In this document: positions 53,006-53,450 of the stretch, one piece after another
How positions within the stretch are numbered: position 1 is the stretch's first letter
Layout: each line of letters starts with the position of its first letter
Source: an uncultured Mollicutes bacterium
GTDB taxonomy: Bacteria; Bacillota_I; Bacilli_A; ML615J-28; CAG-313
Length of the DNA stretch: 53,450 nucleotides
Assembly: GCA_900538885.1 (NCBI GenBank)
Contig: UQAI01000004.1
Coordinates: forward strand, 1 to 53,450
Direction: 5' to 3'
Made by a program: the position numbers and the translations under genes
The notes under the pieces: model-generated
Database searches by the model: none
What the model was told of the DNA's origin: nothing
The model's input: the letters and a program-made list of their open reading frames with translations, nothing else

Positions 53006-53450
53006 TTATGATCTAACATAAGCTACTGGAAGTGAAGCATCCATAGTATATACAGTATCATCTTTTATATATATAAAATTCCATTTTGGGGTTGCACCAA
53101 CCTCAACTGTTGCAGAAGTGATTTTAGCACTAAAGGTTTCAATTGTTTCTTCCTTAAAAATTTTCTTATCTGATCCTTCCACTTCTTCTTTTAGAGGAAC
53201 ACTTGCTACATTTGTATTTTTTTGAATTTTGTATGTTCCATCTTTTTCACCAAAAGGTATTGAAGCAACAACAGAGCCTTTTTGAATAATAACTTGATGT
53301 TTATTAACTTCAACAACATAATTTAATTCAGACATAGTTCCATAATCTTCAGAAGATACATCAAGTACTTTTTGTAGGAATTCTTTATAAACGCCTAAAG
53401 CATCTTGTTCAGCGGCCGATTTTTTAGCCTTTTTGATATAGGAAGAAAGA
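53006..53450 (-). CDS. Pilin-like protein, 5' end outside the window
   Basis: The frame is open from the right edge and begins inside a pilin spine helix: LSSYIKKAKKSAAEQDALGV, matching LSSYIKKAKVSKGEQNARNM in the neighbouring giant pilin. About 147 residues are visible. The C-terminal part (YKIQKNTNVASVPLKEEVEG) is unrecognised. An internal ATG at 53335 is not the start. It is followed after 27 bp by the giant pilin gene, so the two form a tandem pair in one operon. Confidence 0.84.
   Translation of the reverse strand, partial: LSSYIKKAKKSAAEQDALGVYKEFLQKVLDVSSEDYGTMSELNYVVEVNKHQVIIQKGSVVASIPFGEKDGTYKIQKNTNVASVPLKEEVEGSDKKIFKEETIETFSAKITSATVEVGATPKWNFIYIKDDTVYTMDASLPVAYVRS

Overview
The window is very AT-rich, has short spacers and mostly strong Shine-Dalgarno sites, uses TGA as an ordinary stop, and carries Gram-positive signatures: a T-box on valS, a CIRCE element on clpB, an rpmF-yceD pair and a remnant of the division/cell-wall cluster. 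It looks like an uncultured low-GC member of Bacillota, class Bacilli or Erysipelotrichia-like. Endospore genes are present (spoIVFA/spoIVFB, a SpoVID-YsxE pair, a SpoVD-type transpeptidase), so it is a spore former or a recent descendant of one.

Layout. 1-9860 (minus): a frameshifted spoIVFB, spoIVFA, radC, folC-valS behind a T-box, then NAD synthesis (nadE, and an unusual protein fusing a GltD-like flavoprotein to NadD). 9998-10792 (plus): a ZIP metal transporter. 10890-21383 (minus): spoVD-murE-mraY-murD. spoVD is cut in two by a 4,865-bp element with two large serine recombinases, a TnpW-like protein and a DUF4143 ATPase. 21481-22940: a DUF4143 remnant and an aldose-1-epimerase-like gene. 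23016-27174 (minus): rsmH, a YwaF-like membrane protein, rpmF, yceD, ysxE-like, spoVID-like. 27256-32515: two more DUF4143 ATPases, each behind short tandem repeats, flanking clpB. 32594-38853 (minus): a type IV pilus assembly operon (pilB, pilC, pilD, three pilin-type proteins, a possible PilM). 39377-40222: a decayed nuclease gene and a small orphan gene. 40441-53450 (minus): a surface locus with two pilin-like proteins (one of 667 aa), a lipoprotein, a three-helix membrane protein, a Big_2/membrane protein and a 1,843-aa lipoprotein with about 18 InlB-type repeats and leucine-rich repeats.

The most striking system is the element in spoVD. Its ends share the 5-bp core ACAGG. Joining the flanks across that core restores the conserved KTG-T-A-Q codons of the transpeptidase and a 632-aa SpoVD with one PASTA domain. 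The recombinase genes start 19 bp after the truncated spoVD frame, on the same strand. The other end carries a promoter-like sequence pointing at murE-mraY-murD. This is the architecture expected of a sporulation intervening element of the sigK-skin type, here in a cell-wall gene; excision itself is inferred, not shown.

A second recurring theme is four DUF4143 ATPase loci within 17 kb, each with direct or tandem repeats just upstream. A third is the combination of type IV pilus genes with very large surface proteins, which suggests a pilus-linked adhesion apparatus.
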